Assembly: GCA_034509735.1 (NCBI GenBank) | Contig: JACGWO010000006.1 | Span: 33,473,141-33,537,140 of the forward strand | DNA: 64,000 bases | Source: Sesamum alatum | Taxonomy: Eukaryota > Streptophyta > Magnoliopsida > Lamiales > Pedaliaceae | Reading direction: 5' to 3' | Shown: piece by piece, positions 36,130-47,710 of the stretch | Layout of the letters: each line of letters starts with the position of its first letter | Position numbering within the stretch: the stretch's first letter is position 1 | Translations under genes and position numbers: made by a program | Notes under the pieces: model-generated | What the model was told of the DNA's origin: nothing | What the model saw: only the letters and a program-made list of their open reading frames with translations | Databases searched by the model: none

Positions 36130-36878
36130 TAATTATAAATCAAATAAAGAGATGGTTATTTTATATTAAAAAAATAAATATATATAATTGAAGGCATTTT
36201 AGTCAAAATACATACTAGGAATCAGAGTTAATGATTCTAAACCATCATGCTTAATAAATAGTACACATTAACAAGCCCAAGTGGTAATGAGAAGAAGGGA
36301 GACGATTTGATGTAGGACAAAATATTTGTTAATATTAAAACTACGTAATATTTCTATCTTAAATAATATTTATTATTATTATTCAATATCTTATTTCTCC
36401 TTGATCCCATCACAACTTTTAGTAAGATGAGACGGTCGTCATTGAAGAGGTCAAGAGATTTTAAGAGGGTGAAGGTGAGAACATAATCTATACTATAATA
36501 TAGAGAAGTTGTGTTAAAAGATACAAAGTGACGATTTTGACATCTGCATCATCAATTTTTGTGATCTAAAAAATACCATTTAACTAATAAGATAACTAAT
36601 TTATTCAAGTTATCAAATTTACATTAACTTAATTGCCCAATAAATAAATATATTTATATATTTTAATTTTTTATAATATATTCTAAAACATAAAATATTA
36701 TTATTAATGCACGTATAGAAACAGCGTACCTCTATGTCCAATATAAAACAACGTGGAGGCTAGAGAAGATGGTGATTCTGGGGATGATAAAGGCGACAAA
36801 CAGGGATGGTAAGGGTGATGATCTGTTTCCATTTCAACTTTACACACAAAATTGAAATTTTCGTTGAATGCTAACGGT

Positions 36879-37400
36879 CGTACAACAAATTAGTCCAATC
36901 TATTAAATTCATTAAGTTTTCATCTATTTTTATGGTGAATTGAATGAAAACGCCCCTCATGGATTATGAATTATAATTTTACTTATTTTTAAAAAATTTC
37001 AATTTTTTTATTTTGCCGGATTGAGTGGTCAATTTTTTTTGTAAGGTTTAAAATTTTTCATCCCACCACATCTGATTTTTTTCACAACTAAAAGAGAGTT
37101 ACATCAACGGCAAATTTTGACAATTTCAAATTTCCATGTAAAAATTACATAACTCCATCAAACATTATGGAGGAATTAGTAATTTTCAAACAACAAAATA
37201 TATTTTTTGATTATATCAAATTTCAAGAGAATTGATCTTAATTTACCATAAAAAGATATTAAGTATTTCGATAAAAATATAATTCTTTTTTGCGAACACT
37301 ACCGAATGAGAGTAGGGTGATGGCCTAAGGGACAAGTGGGTTATTGGGCTTACCCAACATAGACTGTTTCTAAACAGTGGCTTAAGTTCCAACACATGTT
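36879..37400. other. AT-rich spacer between palindrome and Harbinger region
   Basis: No gene seen. Scattered 'aattttcaaac' and 'caaatttcaa' words recall a decayed MULE-type MITE, but only one side is recognisable. A small hairpin (gactgtttctaaacagt) lies near 37361-37377. Confidence 0.35.
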
Positions 37401-39341
37401 CATAGTGTTTGGTTTCATTTTCTGGGTGTTTTATTTTGGATTTTGGAGATAGAAAGAGAAAAATATAGATAAATAAGTGTGTGTTTTAAAATGGTTGTAT
37501 GTTTGGGTTTGTTTTTTGGAGATAGTTTAAATAGTGTAAAGAAGATGTTGTATGTATTGTGTTGTATATTTGGGGAACAAAAAACATTGTTCATTGTCAC
37601 ATCATGCCTTTTTTTTGTATTTTAAATGTGTATATGTAATATTAATATTTAATTATTGTTAGGTGGGTATATAATTTAATATATTAATGTTATTAAATTG
37701 TATGTTTTGTTTTGTCCATTTAATTATATTTTTCATTTATTAATAATAATTACTTGCACAAAGGTATTTTTTTCATTACATGAATAATTTTAATATGTTG
37801 ATAAAATAATATTATGTACATTAATCATTATCGTTTTAAAAATTATAGGGATATTTAAAGTAAAACATAGATGACTTTAATACATACATTTGATGCAACC
37901 GAGTACGTCATAATACAAATGTTAGTTAATAATTAATTGTAATTCCTTCAACACATTAGCCCCATTGTTGTTTACATAATCACTGAATAGTAGTACACAA
38001 TAATATATACATGCGTCCAACAACAACTCCTACGAGTGGTCAGAACGCCGACCGCGTCCCCTCGGTGGCCTAGACCGCGCGGTACTGTCCCCTTCACTAG
38101 TGCTATGTCCACCAAGTGGGACCGGAGTCCAAAGCGACGGATGTAATCCGTCCATGACCCAATCCCGCCAGTTCCGGACCCCATATCTAGCTCCGTCGTT
38201 GGCCTACTGAAGCGGTCCGTCTTCAATCTAGAGGGTTGATTTCCATGTGCTGACTGGTCATCTCCATGCCAACTTCCGACTGGGTATGCGTTTGTAACGA
38301 AGGGCAGCGGAGTCTGAAATCACGATCGGATCGGCTCGGTCGCCGGGGTGTATGCTGGGACTCGCACATAGTATTTGGTTTTATTTTCTGGGTGTTTTGT
38401 TTTGGGTTTTGGAGATAGAGAGAGAAAAATAGAGATAAATAAGTGTGTGTTTTAAAATGGTGTATGTTTGGGTTTGTTTTTGGAGATAGTTTAAAATAGT
38501 GTAAAGAAGATGGTGTATGTATTGTGTTGTATATTTGGGGACAAAAACATTGTTCATTGTCACATCATGCCTTTTTGTTTGTATTTTTAAATGTGTATAT
38601 GTATATATTAATATTTAATTATTGTCAGGTGGGTATTAATAATTTAATATATTAATGTTATTAAATTGTATTTTTGTTTTGTCCATTTAATTATATTTTT
38701 CATTTTATTAATAATAATTACTTGCACAAAGGTATTTTTTTCATTACATGAATAATTTTAATATGTTGATAAAATAATATTATGTACATTAATCATTATC
38801 GTTTTAAAAATTATAGGGGATATTTAAAGTAAACATAGATGACTTTAATACATACATTTGATGCAACCGAGTACGTCATAATACAAATGTTAGTTAATAA
38901 TTAATTGTTAATTCCTTCATCACATTAGCCCCATTGTTGTTTACATAATCACTGAATAGTAGTATACAAAAATATATACATGCGTCCAACAACAACTCCT
39001 ACGAGTGGTCAGAACGGCCCGACCGCGGTCCCCTCGGTGGCCTAGACCGCGCGGTAATGTCCCCTTCACTAGTGCTATGTCCACCACGGTGGGACCGGAG
39101 TCCAAAGCGACGGATGTAATCCGTCCATGACCCAATCCCGCCAGTTCCGGACCCCATATCTAGGCTCCGTCGTTGGCCTACTGAAGCGGTCCGTCTCAAT
39201 CTAGAGGGTTGATTTTCATGTGCTGACTGGTCATCTCCATGCCAACTTCCGACTTGGGTATGCGTTTGTAATGAAGGGGCAGTGGAGTCTGAAATCACGA
39301 TCGGATCGGCTCGGTCGCCGGGGTGTATGCTGGGACCCGCA
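37401..39341. repeat. Tandem duplication of the Harbinger 3' end, two units of about 970 bp
   Basis: 37401-38366 and 38367-39341 are nearly identical direct repeats. Each begins 'catagt(g/a)tttggtt' with 'attttctgggtgttt', runs through AT-rich DNA, and ends in the 3' part of the third ORF followed by 'tgtatgctggga'. Small indels in unit 1 (near 38048 and 38112, for example) shift the ORF frame. 'AGTGTTTGGTTT' may be the terminal repeat of the element (inference). Confidence 0.88.
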
Positions 39342-39951
39342 GAGTTGTTGTCCTCTCCTTGTATGACACTGTGCCCCTCCCCAAAGTTGTGTCGTCTCCG
39401 CGCAGGGCCCCATACCTCCGGCATACTCGGATCTAGTGGCTCTGGATATATGCGGTATCGGCGGGCCAAAGGGTAAGCCTGTTTTACCATATTTTTGGAC
39501 ACACAACAGTTGTTAATGCATACTGAACACAGTGCTTAAGATTGTTTGTAAGGTGAAAATGCATAGTCGTATAATTGACATCACATACCTGTAAGATTTG
39601 TTGCTCCAAGTGGTCTGGTATCACTATCCACATTGTCCCACAGTCGAAGTCAACCCCATCTACCTGCGTGATCGCATAGAAGGTCCGAAACCGCTCTTTG
39701 AACTCGTAAAATTTAACACGGATCTGCTCTCGGGTGTATGGATATCCGCCATGTCGGCGTAACGCACGGGACCAGTATGCCATCTGGCCCTCCGCCACGT
39801 CGTCGTCGGACATCGGCACCGCTGCATTTGCATCAAGAATCATCCACATAAAGCGGTGCTCTATCTCCAGCGTCCAGTGTGCCTCCTGTGGGAATCCAGC
39901 CATCTCCAAAATACGTTCGTACGACATGTCTGCATATAAGATTCCATGCAA
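38999..39951 (-). CDS. Third ORF of the Harbinger-type element (Myb/SANT-like?)
   Basis: Two exons fit: 39951-39589 and about 39478-38999, joined by a GT-AG intron (donor 'ttacag|gtatgtg', acceptor 'aaacag|gcttac'). Exon 1 reads MHGILYADMSYERILEMAG, HWTLEIEHRFMWMILDANAA and REQIRVKFYEFKERFRTFY. This resembles the layout of plant Myb/SANT-like domains (W near the start; K/R-rich last helix), though weakly. Exon 2 (AYPLARRYRIYPEPLDPSMP...) is basic and low-complexity. It lies downstream of the transposase on the same strand. It may be a second DNA-binding accessory protein of the element. The C-terminal half is duplicated in 37401-38366. Confidence 0.45.
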
Positions 39952-40197
39952 TTACGATTTAGTGCAAAAAAAAGCCGTGTGTCAAAGTGTTTGAGCATAA
40001 TTATGAATACATAAGGTAAAATATTGCATACAATCCAATTGTTCATTATGAGTCTGAAATATAAAGCATCCAGTGTTTTCCTACATGGCCAACGTAATTA
40101 ACAGCTTTTGTTACAGTTTTCGATAAATGACACAACAATAATTTGCTCATCGACAACATTTCATTAAGCAAACCACGATCAAATTTCAACTTCCCCC

Positions 40198-41587
40198 TAG
40201 TTTGTTGCGCGATCTGCCCACATTTGCATCGCTATGCTATCCCGAAATGCTCGTTGGGCTTCTACCTCGCCTAAGTTTGGATGTCCCCTATGATAAAATG
40301 TATCCATGTCTTGTGGAATGTCGTCTTCTGGTTCATTGAAGATGATATCATCCTGACTGAACCTACGGATAAAGTTGTCCAATGCGCAACATGCAATAAC
40401 TATGTTGACTTGATGCTCAAGGAGGTAGCTCGGCATCCCCCACTGCAATATTGGGAAGCGCTTTCTTCAATACGCCGAAGCAGCGCTCAATGACATTGCG
40501 TAGTCGAGAATGGCATGGTTGAACAAGTCTTGGGGGGTACGATACTGACGGCCCTGTCCTGTACTCGCCCAGATGGTATCCGAGTACCGCGATACGGCGC
40601 AAGGAAACATTGGTAATTTGTGTAACCTGCGTCAACCAGGTAATACTTCCCTGCATGTTTCGGTATGAGGAGGAAAATTAATGAACGCATGTCTCATACT
40701 AACTTAGATCAGATGCGGAATCACATAATTACCTACCGACCGGAGGGAAAAGAAAACGTCGGGTCCTGTGAAATAGCATGGTCCAGTACACGGGCATCGA
40801 CAGCACTACCTTCCCACCCAGCGTACACGTATGTGAAATTCATGTCAAAGTCACATATTGCCAACACGTTCTGCGCAAGTCGGTTCTTACACGATCGATA
40901 CCTGTCCTGGTCTGCCCGTGGGACCCATGCCGGTATTAGTGTCCCATCCATCGCACCAACGCAGTCCTGAGATTTTGCGAATAATTGGGTAAGAGTTCGG
41001 TATTACATAAGGCACCCAACCGATGGGGTGTAGGTTGTACCTTAAAGTATGGGAAGAAATCCGGATTTGATGCAATTCTGTGGGGCGTGTCTGACCATGA
41101 TGGCTGTGTGATCATCTCGGGCGAAGGTGCATAATGCAGACAACACTCGATGGAACCTACGATTGAGTCTCAAGTGAGTGTTGGAATCATTCCATACTAT
41201 CGCGTTGTCTTTTGTGCATGCCAACAGTCTGCATAAAGATAGCCACTTCCTCGATCGAACTGACCCGTGAGGTTTGCCCGTGTGCAGCAATCCCCTAACA
41301 GTCAATGCATCGACCAGTGCATAGAAACACGATTTAGTCATTGGAATGTTGTCGTAGAACCTGCCTGCGTGTGGTGTCGACATAATCTCGGCAACCCAAC
41401 CTTTCCCTTGCAACGCAGAAGTGTTACGGGGCAAGTTGTCACGAAACAATTCGGGGCAGATGAGGTCACGAAAAATGTAGAATTCCTCTGGAACGTCATA
41501 TTCTTTACTGCCTGGTGAACCTGGCGTCCCTGGAGTTCCACTGGAAGAGTCATTGCCATGGAACGCTTCTTCGTTTGCGCTCGCCAT
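40198..41587 (-). pseudogene. PIF/Harbinger transposase (DDE_4 type), broken
   Basis: ATG at 41587. The N-terminal half (41587-41042) has an acidic/serine-rich start and an HTH-like region (TKSCFYALVDALTVRGLL, RKWLSLCRLLACTKDN). The DDE domain follows: AMDGTLIPAWVP; first D region in AICDFDMNFTYVYAGWEGSA (about 40835); second D in KYYLVDAGYTNYQCF (about 40635); E in VIERCFGVLKKALP (about 40490); and a C-terminal MPSYLLEHQVNIVIACCALD, NFIRR. Introns fit near 41040-40980 and 40731-40656 ('cggtcg|gtaggt' to 'catgcag|ggaag'). One-base frame changes near 40590 and 40450 disable it. Domain order and motifs match plant HARBI1-like transposases. Confidence 0.88.
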
Positions 41588-41850
41588 ACGGTGAAGCTAG
41601 ACGGAGAAAAAGTAGTTATTTTGCGTAATAGATTAAGAGTAATTGGGGAGAAAGGCAGTTAAAAGTCGTAATACGAAAGGTAAAAAACACGACCTCAAAG
41701 GGATAGATCACCGGCATAATAACACGTTACTAATAACATACATCACGGTGACAACACAATATTAACTTTTGCAGTGAATATAACCAGCGCAATTTGTTTT
41801 GGTCATCTAGCCGGTGGAATATCGTGCGTGTGTTGTGGCTGTGGAAACGT

Positions 41851-42777
41851 TCAAGAGCGGTGGTGAAGATAATCAGGTAGATCCTGGAATTTTGTTAACT
41901 CATCTACGCAACGTTCAATCTCAATAGTCGCTTGAGGGCCAGCTCGATCAATCTTTCCCTGGAGTGACTTATTCAACTTGTCCATAGTTTCACACTTCTT
42001 CGACTGCAGCGTACTCGCACCGCGCCTTGACTGACGCTTGCTGCCCGACGGCCCGGAGTACGTAGAGGTGACGGTGATCCGATGTGCGATGACTGTGTAT
42101 CACTGTGTCCTCGTAATCGTCCCTTGACCGGCACCCTCCTGAGCTTCCTGCAGTCAGTTGATCATCATCTCCGTTGCCCTGAGCATTGAATGCACGTGAT
42201 GGGTTTGCACTGGAACGTGCGATACCACCATGCGCAGTGTTGCGAGAAAAACATTTGGGTGCAAAGATCAAAGTGGGGTAGGCCGTGTTCAATTATTTTC
42301 TTTAACTCAAGCTTTTCCTACGGGAAGACAAGTTGAGTGGAGTTTAGATGCGTCAGAATACATGCAAATGATAGATAAGCAACCGTGCCCTAACATGTAC
42401 GTAAAGGTAATTTGTATTTGTACCCGGTATAGCTCGTCCAAACGACCCGCGTCATCTGTTATTATATTACGTTTGGAGTCCCAACCCCATCCAGTACCCC
42501 TATTTAAAATGTCGTTCATACACCTCCAAGCACGACGCAGTCGGTTAAGTTTGCCTTTCAATTGATCGGTCGTAAACACATGGGAAGGGAATACAGCTGC
42601 GTTCATCCTCTCACATATACGAGTCCATACAGATGGTGAGAACGTTGATGACTGAAGCCGATTGCTGATGAACTCCTCGTGCATAAACTCGATAAAAATA
42701 TGCTCTAAATACGACGTCCAAACTATTTTGTCTGAACGAGAGGCTTGCGCTGAACTTGGTGGACTTATAGGGTCCAT
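41851..42777 (-). CDS. Harbinger ORF1, Myb/SANT-like DNA-binding protein
   Basis: ATG at 42777 (MDPISPPSSAQASRSDKIVW). The first exon has a Myb/SANT-like domain: VWTSYLEHIFIEFMHEEFIS, WTRICERMNAAVFPSHVFTT, DQLKGKLNRLRRAWRCMNDI (Myb_DNA-bind_3 style). A donor-like site ends it near 42410. The second part (about 42292-41851) is serine- and glycine-rich and ends TIEIERCVDELTKFQDLPDY followed by LHHRS and a stop at 41851-41853. A frame change near 41990 probably breaks it. In PIF/Harbinger elements this protein binds element DNA and partners the transposase, encoded next to it here. Confidence 0.7.
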
Positions 42778-44917
42778 CTTCGGTTAATGTAATGTCACCC
42801 AAATAAGAATATTATATATATTATTATTGTAAGTTACATAATAATATATATTATGTATATTATTACGAATATATATAATATTATGTATATTAGGGTAAAC
42901 TTAATAACATCAGCCGTCGTAAATTTTTGCTTTATAAATATTTAAAAGATACCAATCTTTAATTAGTTACTTGTCCCTTCTTAATATAAAAAAAATGAGT
43001 TTTTTTTTTATATTACTGACAATATACTTTTTTTTAGCGAAATTTGTATTTAAATTAAAAATGAGTATAATAAATAATTAATAAATATTAATTTAAAAAT
43101 AAAAAAAGTTCTTTAATGTTAAAATTTATAATAATTGGTATGAGCTACTTTTTTAAATGAAATTTATAATATAGTATTAATCTCTTTTAACATACAAAAT
43201 TTTTCTACTTTAATTAAAAAAATAATTAAATTGGTAAAAGGAAATTACTTTCGAGTATATTTTATTTGATTAGAAGATAATACATGTATATAATATTTAA
43301 ACTACAAATTAGCCGGTATTTTAAAATAAATTTTTTTATTTAGAACTTTTATGGATTAAAAGGCATTATCTTATCAATTTTTGACCTAAACTAGACATAC
43401 ATGCAATAAATAAAAGTCTATACTCTTTAAATTAAAAGTAAATTTTACTCGGAATTTTTCCAATTGATTTTTTAAAGATACAATACGTACATACCTATTC
43501 TTAGACGTCTAAAAAGATAAAGACTACGACAAAAATTGATTTTCAATACAATTTTTTTCTGTTTGATGTAAACATTTTTCAAGCTGAAAAAGTCTGATGG
43601 GGGCAACATAATGTAAATTATCTTTATTTACATTCTATAAATTTTATAATATTATTATTTTATGTATGAGACACAAAAGGCACAATTTATTGTAATCAGG
43701 GTATTCTTTTTTAACAAATTCTGTAAGTTAGGGTATTCTCTTTTAACAATATAGGGATATCTTTTTAAATGACCTTACTACATCTAAATATTCAATTAAA
43801 ATGTATTTTTAAACAATCTACAAAATACTTTCTTTAGTCCCTAAGAAATTAAAAAATTGTGCATAGATTACTTCACGGTCTCCATCAAACAATGTGGAAT
43901 TTTCACTTTATCGTCAAATTCAGTAGCATTTTCTTGCTTGTAAGCACGTAAAATGAAGTTAATATAACCATAAAAGAATTCACAAACAACAAACGAGATA
44001 AAAGCTTAGCAATTCAGAAAAGCAAACATACACAACCTAAACAAACAAATCCCTAAAACATTTCATAATAATATCACAAATAATATTTGTGATACGTAAT
44101 TATGCGAAAAGTATTGCATACCCGAAGTACAATATAATAATATACATAATATTATATATATATTAACGCAAAAACAACATTTCATATGCTACGGAGTACC
44201 AAATTTCATAATAATAATACATCGGACTATTGATAAAAGCAAATAAAGCCTTTCACATGGACAAATAGGACCACATTTCATCAACAAGAAGAATGATAAA
44301 AGCAAAATGATGTACCTTGGTAACACAGCAAACGGAAAACTGAAAAGGGTACTGTAGGAAATGCAACCTTCACTTTCTATAATGCAATCTACTGTCTTTA
44401 AGATAGCACACTCGGGAGAACTTATCAAGAAATGCAAGTAATGTAAAATCACCATCCGGCCATATATAGACATCAACAGAAAGGGTAAATCTGCACACTC
44501 ACAAGCCAAATAGGAACACTAAACAGTGGCCTACAGTTGCACACTGGCCTCTACTGGACAAATCACGTGCCGAAAGTAGAAAAAAATTCTATGACAAAGG
44601 CTGCAAATACATTACTTGACGTTACCCAACATACAGAGAAATTCATTACATATACGACCCCAACTATGTACAGAGTGCAATTTGTCTTGATGCCAATTAA
44701 AGTGATTGATGCCACAGTACAACACAATGTCGCATTAACAACGTGAACCAATCCAAATTTTAGAATGTATAAAAAAAATTCACAAAAGTACCAATCCAAA
44801 TTTCAGAATGGGTAAAAACAAATTCACGAAAGTACAAAGACTATTTACAGTACCAGCACCCACATCTGCAGGATTGAATCGGATCGTTAACTCGGCGGGT
44901 TGAAGTGAGTCGGTGTC
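42778..44917. other. AT-rich DNA upstream of Harbinger ORF1
   Basis: No gene seen. Repeated 'ataatatata' blocks at 42810-42890 and 44130-44165 are AT-rich, and open frames such as that at 44189-44509 show no domain. It could be the 5' part of the Harbinger element, whose outer end I could not place. Confidence 0.35.
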
Positions 44918-45435
44918 ATCGAGTCAACTCAGTCGTTGGAGGGTGGAATGACGATAAGCCGCTGTCGTCGCCGACCTGGGGCGCGCGGGTTGACGTCGAT
45001 ACCGGAATCCGATGAGACGGCAGAGGAGAATGAGGATTTTCCGGCAGAGATGAAGGCGAGAAACGTGTCGTCGGCGCCCACGGTGGTTTCGGTGGGTAAG
45101 TTCCCGCGACTGGAACATTGTTGTCCTCAAAATAACATTGCCGGCGGCGACTGCTCGGAGGACGCCCGATCGGATCTGGTGAAAACGGGTTTAACAGCGA
45201 AGAAGAATCTCAAACTAAACGGTCGATTGATGGTCTCGTCCCTCTCGTCAGCCGACCGCTCTCGGACGGCCACCTCGCCACCGCCATGAATGAAAGGTCG
45301 CAGATATGGGTGTTTGGAATCGTGATGCGGAAACGCGATGGGAAATGGCCGGCCGACGATCCAACGACCGGCCTTCAACGCCGCGTCGGCTGGGATGAAG
45401 GTCGTTCATCGGACAGTCAGTCGAGTTGACTCGAT
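44918..45435. other. GC-rich island bounded by inverted 13-mers
   Basis: About 520 bp with many CpG in strongly AT-rich surroundings. It is bounded by ATCGAGTCAACTC (44918-44930) and its exact inverse GAGTTGACTCGAT (45423-45435). Open frames run on both strands (44936-45289 plus, 45127-45378 minus), which is expected from high GC; neither shows a known domain. It may be a captured GC-rich gene end or the 5' region of the Harbinger element. Confidence 0.5.
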
Positions 45436-45546
45436 AGCGAGGAACTCCGAAACCACAGCTGCAAATTCAGTGTGCTGGGCCTAGGGTTTAACTTGGGAAT
45501 GTGGTCTCAATTCAGCAATAATTTGTTGCCTAGGGGATTGGACCAG

Positions 45547-45630
45547 GTTTGGCCAAAACACCTACTTAAGGTGTTTTGGCCAAACTAAACATAAAGATGT
45601 GTTTCGGCCCATCTCGGAGATGGGCCGAAA
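45547..45630. repeat. Two adjacent perfect hairpins
   Basis: Hairpin 1 has a 17-bp stem: 45547-45563 pairs with 45569-45585, with a 5-base loop. Hairpin 2 has a 14-bp stem: 45602-45615 pairs with 45617-45630, with a 1-base loop, and includes TCGGCCCATCTC. They lie between the GC-rich island and the LINE fragment. No transposon ends were recognised. Confidence 0.85.
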
Positions 45631-45669
45631 ACGAGCCCAAACACACTGGTTATGTCCTCCAACTCACAA

Positions 45670-46615
45670 AAATAAAAGCAAATCCAAATCCTTCGTATAT
45701 CATTCCGCGGTTCTGGTGGCAATCAAAAAGCTCGGACCAAATAGAAAATTTTTGGCTTTGAAATCATGGAGCTCAATGCACAAATTGAAGGCAAAAGGGG
45801 GCCTGGGACTTCAGGAATTCTCTTATTTTAATGAGGTCTTGGTGTCTAAAATCTCATGGAATATCCTGCAGAAAGTTGATAAAATTTTGGTTAAAATTCT
45901 GTCGGCTAAATATTTGAGAAATGACACTGGTTTTAATCTTTCCTTGCTGACTAAAGGAACCTCACGGGTGTGGCAAGATGTTGTCAAGTGTGCAAAAATT
46001 CTCCAAATAGGCGCGTGCTTTACAGTCTTAGTAACATCAAATGTCCGAATTAAGGAGGACCCATGGATCCCGACTATCAATGCATTCAGACCTCCTCAAC
46101 CAGAAAATTCGGACCCAAACTGGCCAACAATGGTGAGGCAACTTACTGACCAACAAGGGAACCAATGGCGTATTGATATAATCTCAAACATGTATCAAGT
46201 GTCAATCGTCAATTAAGTAAAAAAAAAAAATCATATTCCAAATCCACTGGAAACTCCCCCCCCCCCCCCCCCGGCGTCCGTTTTGGGCTCCCTCCAAGTC
46301 AGGAAAATTTTCGACCAAAGTGGCATTTGGTGCTATTCAACAAACCAAAATGACCAGGAACTCAGAAGATGAACGCATCGGAAAAAGGGTATGAAAGCTG
46401 AATTTACATAATCGGCTAAAGTTGTTAATTTGGAGGGTGCTCTTTGACTCACTTCCCACGAAAGGTAAACTCCTTCAATTCTTCCGTATTAGAGAAATTG
46501 AATGTTGTTTTTGTTACTCCCAGGTCGAAACAGTACACCAGATGTTCCTTTGCTGCCCATTTGCGAAGAGATTATGGCTTCTCTCTATCTGGCAAGTGCG
46601 ACTTCATCCCTGATC
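45670..46615 (+). mobile_element. LINE (L1-type) ORF2 C-terminal fragment
   Basis: Allowing frame changes, this reads FWWQSKSSDQIENFW; SWSSMHKLKAKGGLGLQEFS; FNEVLVSKISWNILQKVDKI; LSAKYLRNDT; then a decayed stretch; and finally LIWRVLFDSLPTKGKL with a zinc-finger-like CCFCYSQVETVHQMFLCCPF. These are the post-RT region and zf-RVT finger of plant LINE ORF2. The RT core is absent. A C-run at about 46257-46272 lies in the decayed part. Confidence 0.85.
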
Positions 46616-46911
46616 AAGCTGCTAAAGTTGATAAAAAGGAGATCAAAAGGATTTGGGTGTGTAGGCCAAATTAGGTCTTGAAATCCTTTGAATTTAGAAT
46701 TAATCCAAACTAATCCAAATCAATCGTTACAAAGAATTTGAAATCCGTGACTTCAAATTCATCAATCCAAACATAGCTTTATATAAATTTTATTTTAGAC
46801 ATAATATAAGAGTTATACACACTAATAAATTATAGAAAAAATATCACTTATCTTGTATTCAAATATATTCTTTTAATGAATGGACATGCATTTTTAAAGG
46901 AACATTTTGAT
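46616..46911. other. Short spacer, no gene
   Basis: AT-rich. It contains 'aatccaaactaatccaaat' words, and nothing functional is recognised. Confidence 0.4.
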
Positions 46912-47710
46912 TGGGTAAAGTGCAATTTACCCCCTGTATTTTAAAAAATATTTAAAAAATCCCCTGTGAAAAAAAACCAGCAAACCCCCCCCCCCCCCCC
47001 CTGAATTTCCAAAATATAGCTCAGTGGTCCTGATGAAATTTGAACGGATCAAAAAGTTGAAAGACAAATTTACCCCCATATATATATGATGGCTAACTAC
47101 TGTTGACTTCCAATTAGAGTGAAAATTGGAGGAAATTGTTCAAGTGTTCTGGCAATAAGAGAAACCCTAAAAAATTGAAATTCCACCATAGATGTAAAAA
47201 AGCCCCATAAAATCTGAAATTCCACAATAGAAATCAGCCCAAAACGTGAAATCTTGAGCATGGTGTACTGGATTTGAAGCGAGAAGAAGGAACAGAGAGT
47301 TTGCTGGGTTCGCGACTTCGAAGACGAAGAGGAAAGCTCCAAACTGGTGCGAAGAGGTGGTTGTTGTGAATCTGGACAAAGGCGACGGGAAAATGACGAT
47401 ATGTTGCTTCTTCTTAGTATTACAGTAGGGTTATATACTGTGTAGTGGTTAGGGTTTGGGACTTGTTTCTGAAATGCTTCTGTGAAGCAAAATGAATGTT
47501 ATATACTGTATAATGCTTAGTGCTTTATGAATATTTTTTGCCAAATACTTCTTCTTCTTACTTTATTTTGAGGAATCTTTGACTGGATTATAATATTTAT
47601 TTTATAAATTTATTATGCTTGTTCAGAATGATACGAAAATAGTCTTTTTGTCATATATGTGGTCCTCTATGTTGAGGCAGAATGATCGCCATTTGCATTA
47701 TTAAAGTCAT

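Larger units (their letters stand above)
24571..36878 (-). repeat. Right arm of the giant palindrome
   Basis: Mirror partner of 3662-15098, for which the anchor pairs are listed. This arm keeps VPS51 sequence (about 29911-33734) missing from the left arm and the empty site of MULE-1 (34878-34886). It carries the B2 insertion (25265-27060) absent from the left. Blocks compared by eye differ at roughly one position in ten, with many small indels. That argues against a simple assembly duplication. Confidence 0.9.

Noticed and set aside
3662..36878. The palindrome as a single huge MULE or fold-back transposon
   Set aside because: No matching terminal motif or target duplication is visible at the outer ends (about 3662 and 36878), and the centre contains unrelated elements. 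A rearrangement origin is more economical.
44936..45289. A 117-codon frame in the GC-rich island
   Set aside because: High GC removes stop codons on both strands (another frame opens at 45127-45378). The composition is arginine/serine-rich without a domain. It is reported as an island and not as a gene.
46985..47001. Long C-runs here and at about 46257-46272 as possible sequence signals
   Set aside because: Homopolymers in decayed element sequence; likely slippage or sequencing noise.
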